From Nostoc sp. FACHB-152 (GTDB taxonomy: Bacteria > Cyanobacteriota > Cyanobacteriia > Cyanobacteriales > Nostocaceae): DNA of 64,000 bases. Positions 63,065-64,000 of this stretch are shown here, piece by piece. Location of the stretch: the NCBI RefSeq assembly GCF_014697475.1, contig NZ_JACJRV010000016.1, forward strand, positions 1 through 64,000, in the 5' to 3' direction. Positions within the stretch are counted from its first letter, which is position 1. The number at the start of each line of letters is the position of its first letter. The translations under genes were made by a program, and so were the position numbers. Under the pieces are notes generated by a model, which saw nothing but the letters and a program-made list of their open reading frames with translations, was not told where the DNA came from and made no database searches.

Positions 63065-63889
63065 ATGGGTGCAACAATTATCATATTTCTTATTCTTACG
63101 CTGATTGTTACCGCTATTCTCATCAGTCCCATCCTTACCAAACAGCGCAGAAATAAAATTAAAAAGCGTCCTTTTCCTCCCTTGTGGAGTGCAATTATTG
63201 AAAATAATCTGCCTATTTACTTACATCTTTCCCCTGATGAACGTAGGCGACTTCAGGGACATATTCAAGTATTTTTAAGAGAAAAACAATTTATTGGCTG
63301 TCAAGGCTTGCAGGTGACAGAGGAAATGAAACTCACCATCGCAGCTGTTGCCTGTTTACTCTTACTCAACGAACGAGGAGAATACTTTCCTAAACTACGT
63401 TCAATTTTAATTTATCCCAGTGCCTATTTTGTACAGCAGACAATTGCTGTTAGTGATTACGTTGTTGAAGAAAGACGAGATATCAGACTAGGCGAATCAT
63501 GGACGAAAGACCAACTAATATTATCGTGGGAACAGGTGCAACAAGATACGCAAAACTGGAAAGATGGTCATAACGTTGTTTTACATGAATTTGCCCACCA
63601 ATTAGATCAAGAAGATGGGAAAGCCGAAGGAGTCCCCATCTTACAGCGAAAATCAGATTATCCTGTATGGGCAAGAGTCATGACAGCCGAATATCAACAA
63701 CTTTGTCAGGATATTCAACAAAATGCCATAACCCTAATTGATAGTTATGGTGCAACTAATCCCGCAGAATTTTTTGCAGTAGCAACTGAAACCTTCTTTG
63801 AAAAACCTCAGCAACTATTCTCTCAACATCAAGACCTTTATGAATTACTGCAAAATTACTATCACCTCAACCCCACACAATGGACTTAA
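63065..63889 (+). CDS. MtfA-like zinc peptidase
   Basis: An M90-type protein of 274 residues. A N-terminal membrane helix (IIIFLILTLIVTAILISPIL) is followed by a cytoplasmic domain with VLHEFAHQLDQEDGK, the zinc site His174-Glu175-x2-His178, and TNPAEFFAVATETFFEKP, where the downstream Glu is the third ligand. E. coli MtfA inactivates the Mlc repressor; cyanobacteria lack Mlc, so a different target is likely. The gene is divergent from ilvA. Confidence 0.87.
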   Translation: MGATIIIFLILTLIVTAILISPILTKQRRNKIKKRPFPPLWSAIIENNLPIYLHLSPDERRRLQGHIQVFLREKQFIGCQGLQVTEEMKLTIAAVACLLLLNERGEYFPKLRSILIYPSAYFVQQTIAVSDYVVEERRDIRLGESWTKDQLILSWEQVQQDTQNWKDGHNVVLHEFAHQLDQEDGKAEGVPILQRKSDYPVWARVMTAEYQQLCQDIQQNAITLIDSYGATNPAEFFAVATETFFEKPQQLFSQHQDLYELLQNYYHLNPTQWT

Positions 63890-64000
63890 AAACTCAGCGT
63901 AACTCTGCGTTAACCTTTGCGATACTTTGCGTTTAATTCCGCACACGAAAACCCTGTTGTCCATTACCTGAATCAAACAAGACATCGTATTTGTCAAAAA
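63890..64000. other. Right end of the window
   Basis: No gene can be called. The start has a short repeat of the type CTCAGCGTAACTCTGCG / TTTGCGATACTTTGCG, a pattern often seen after genes in Nostocales. Confidence 0.5.

Overview
The window looks like chromosomal DNA of a filamentous, Nostoc/Anabaena-type cyanobacterium. Three things point there. The palindrome GCGATCGC (HIP1) recurs throughout. Heptamer-type tandem repeats (aataggc, attacgc, gttggga families) sit between genes. The gene set is cyanobacterial: pipX-pipY-sepF-proC, DUF1822/DUF928 proteins, DevBCA exporter genes, Hps-type polysaccharide enzymes and a cyanobacterial Ski2-like helicase. Base composition is AT-rich, with a few GC-rich islands that are repeats rather than genes. 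No rRNA, tRNA, CRISPR array, prophage or intact insertion sequence was seen.

Layout. 0-6.4 kb: sugar-nucleotide genes (UDP-galactopyranose mutase fused to a glycosyltransferase remnant, a GH1/RmlD fusion protein, galE) around a secreted MVL-type lectin. 6.9-10.5 kb: an ethylene-receptor-like sensor kinase whose first membrane helix is separated from the rest by an apparent frameshift in a run of nine T, followed by a REC-PAS-kinase. 10.45-12.56 kb: 2.1 kb without a credible gene, carrying seven terminator or palindrome structures and five copies of a ~25-nt element, probably a tandem array of small RNA genes. 12.5-24.3 kb: rtcB, then metal-related genes (DUF305 plus a CopZ-like chaperone, a His-rich P-type ATPase, an Nramp transporter, CbtB) with a Rieske oxygenase and secreted proteins.

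24.6-35.7 kb is largely housekeeping: helicase, proC, sepF, pipY, pipX, a chorismate-utilising enzyme with two repeat-derived insertions, an EcfT-like protein, der and a metallophosphoesterase. 35.9-44.6 kb: a PEP-CTERM protein, a DUF697 GTPase, small conserved proteins and two convergent GT4 glycosyltransferases. 44.7-48.9 kb: a three-gene cluster DUF1822 - CHAT/CHASE2 - DUF928, in which a protease-like domain with its His-Cys dyad is joined to a membrane sensor. 49.2-54.8 kb: a methyltransferase and a DevBCA-type exporter whose ATPase carries a cyclic-nucleotide-binding domain; devB and devC are separated by an antitoxin and a truncated toxin gene. 55.1-57.7 kb: an Hps-like polysaccharide cluster. 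57.8-64 kb: cobU, rnz, ilvA, an MtfA-like peptidase and unknown proteins.

The strongest leads are the frameshifted ethylene-receptor kinase, the tandem small-RNA array, the CHAT/CHASE2 cluster and the interrupted DevBCA operon. All calls come from reading the sequence; no database search was run.
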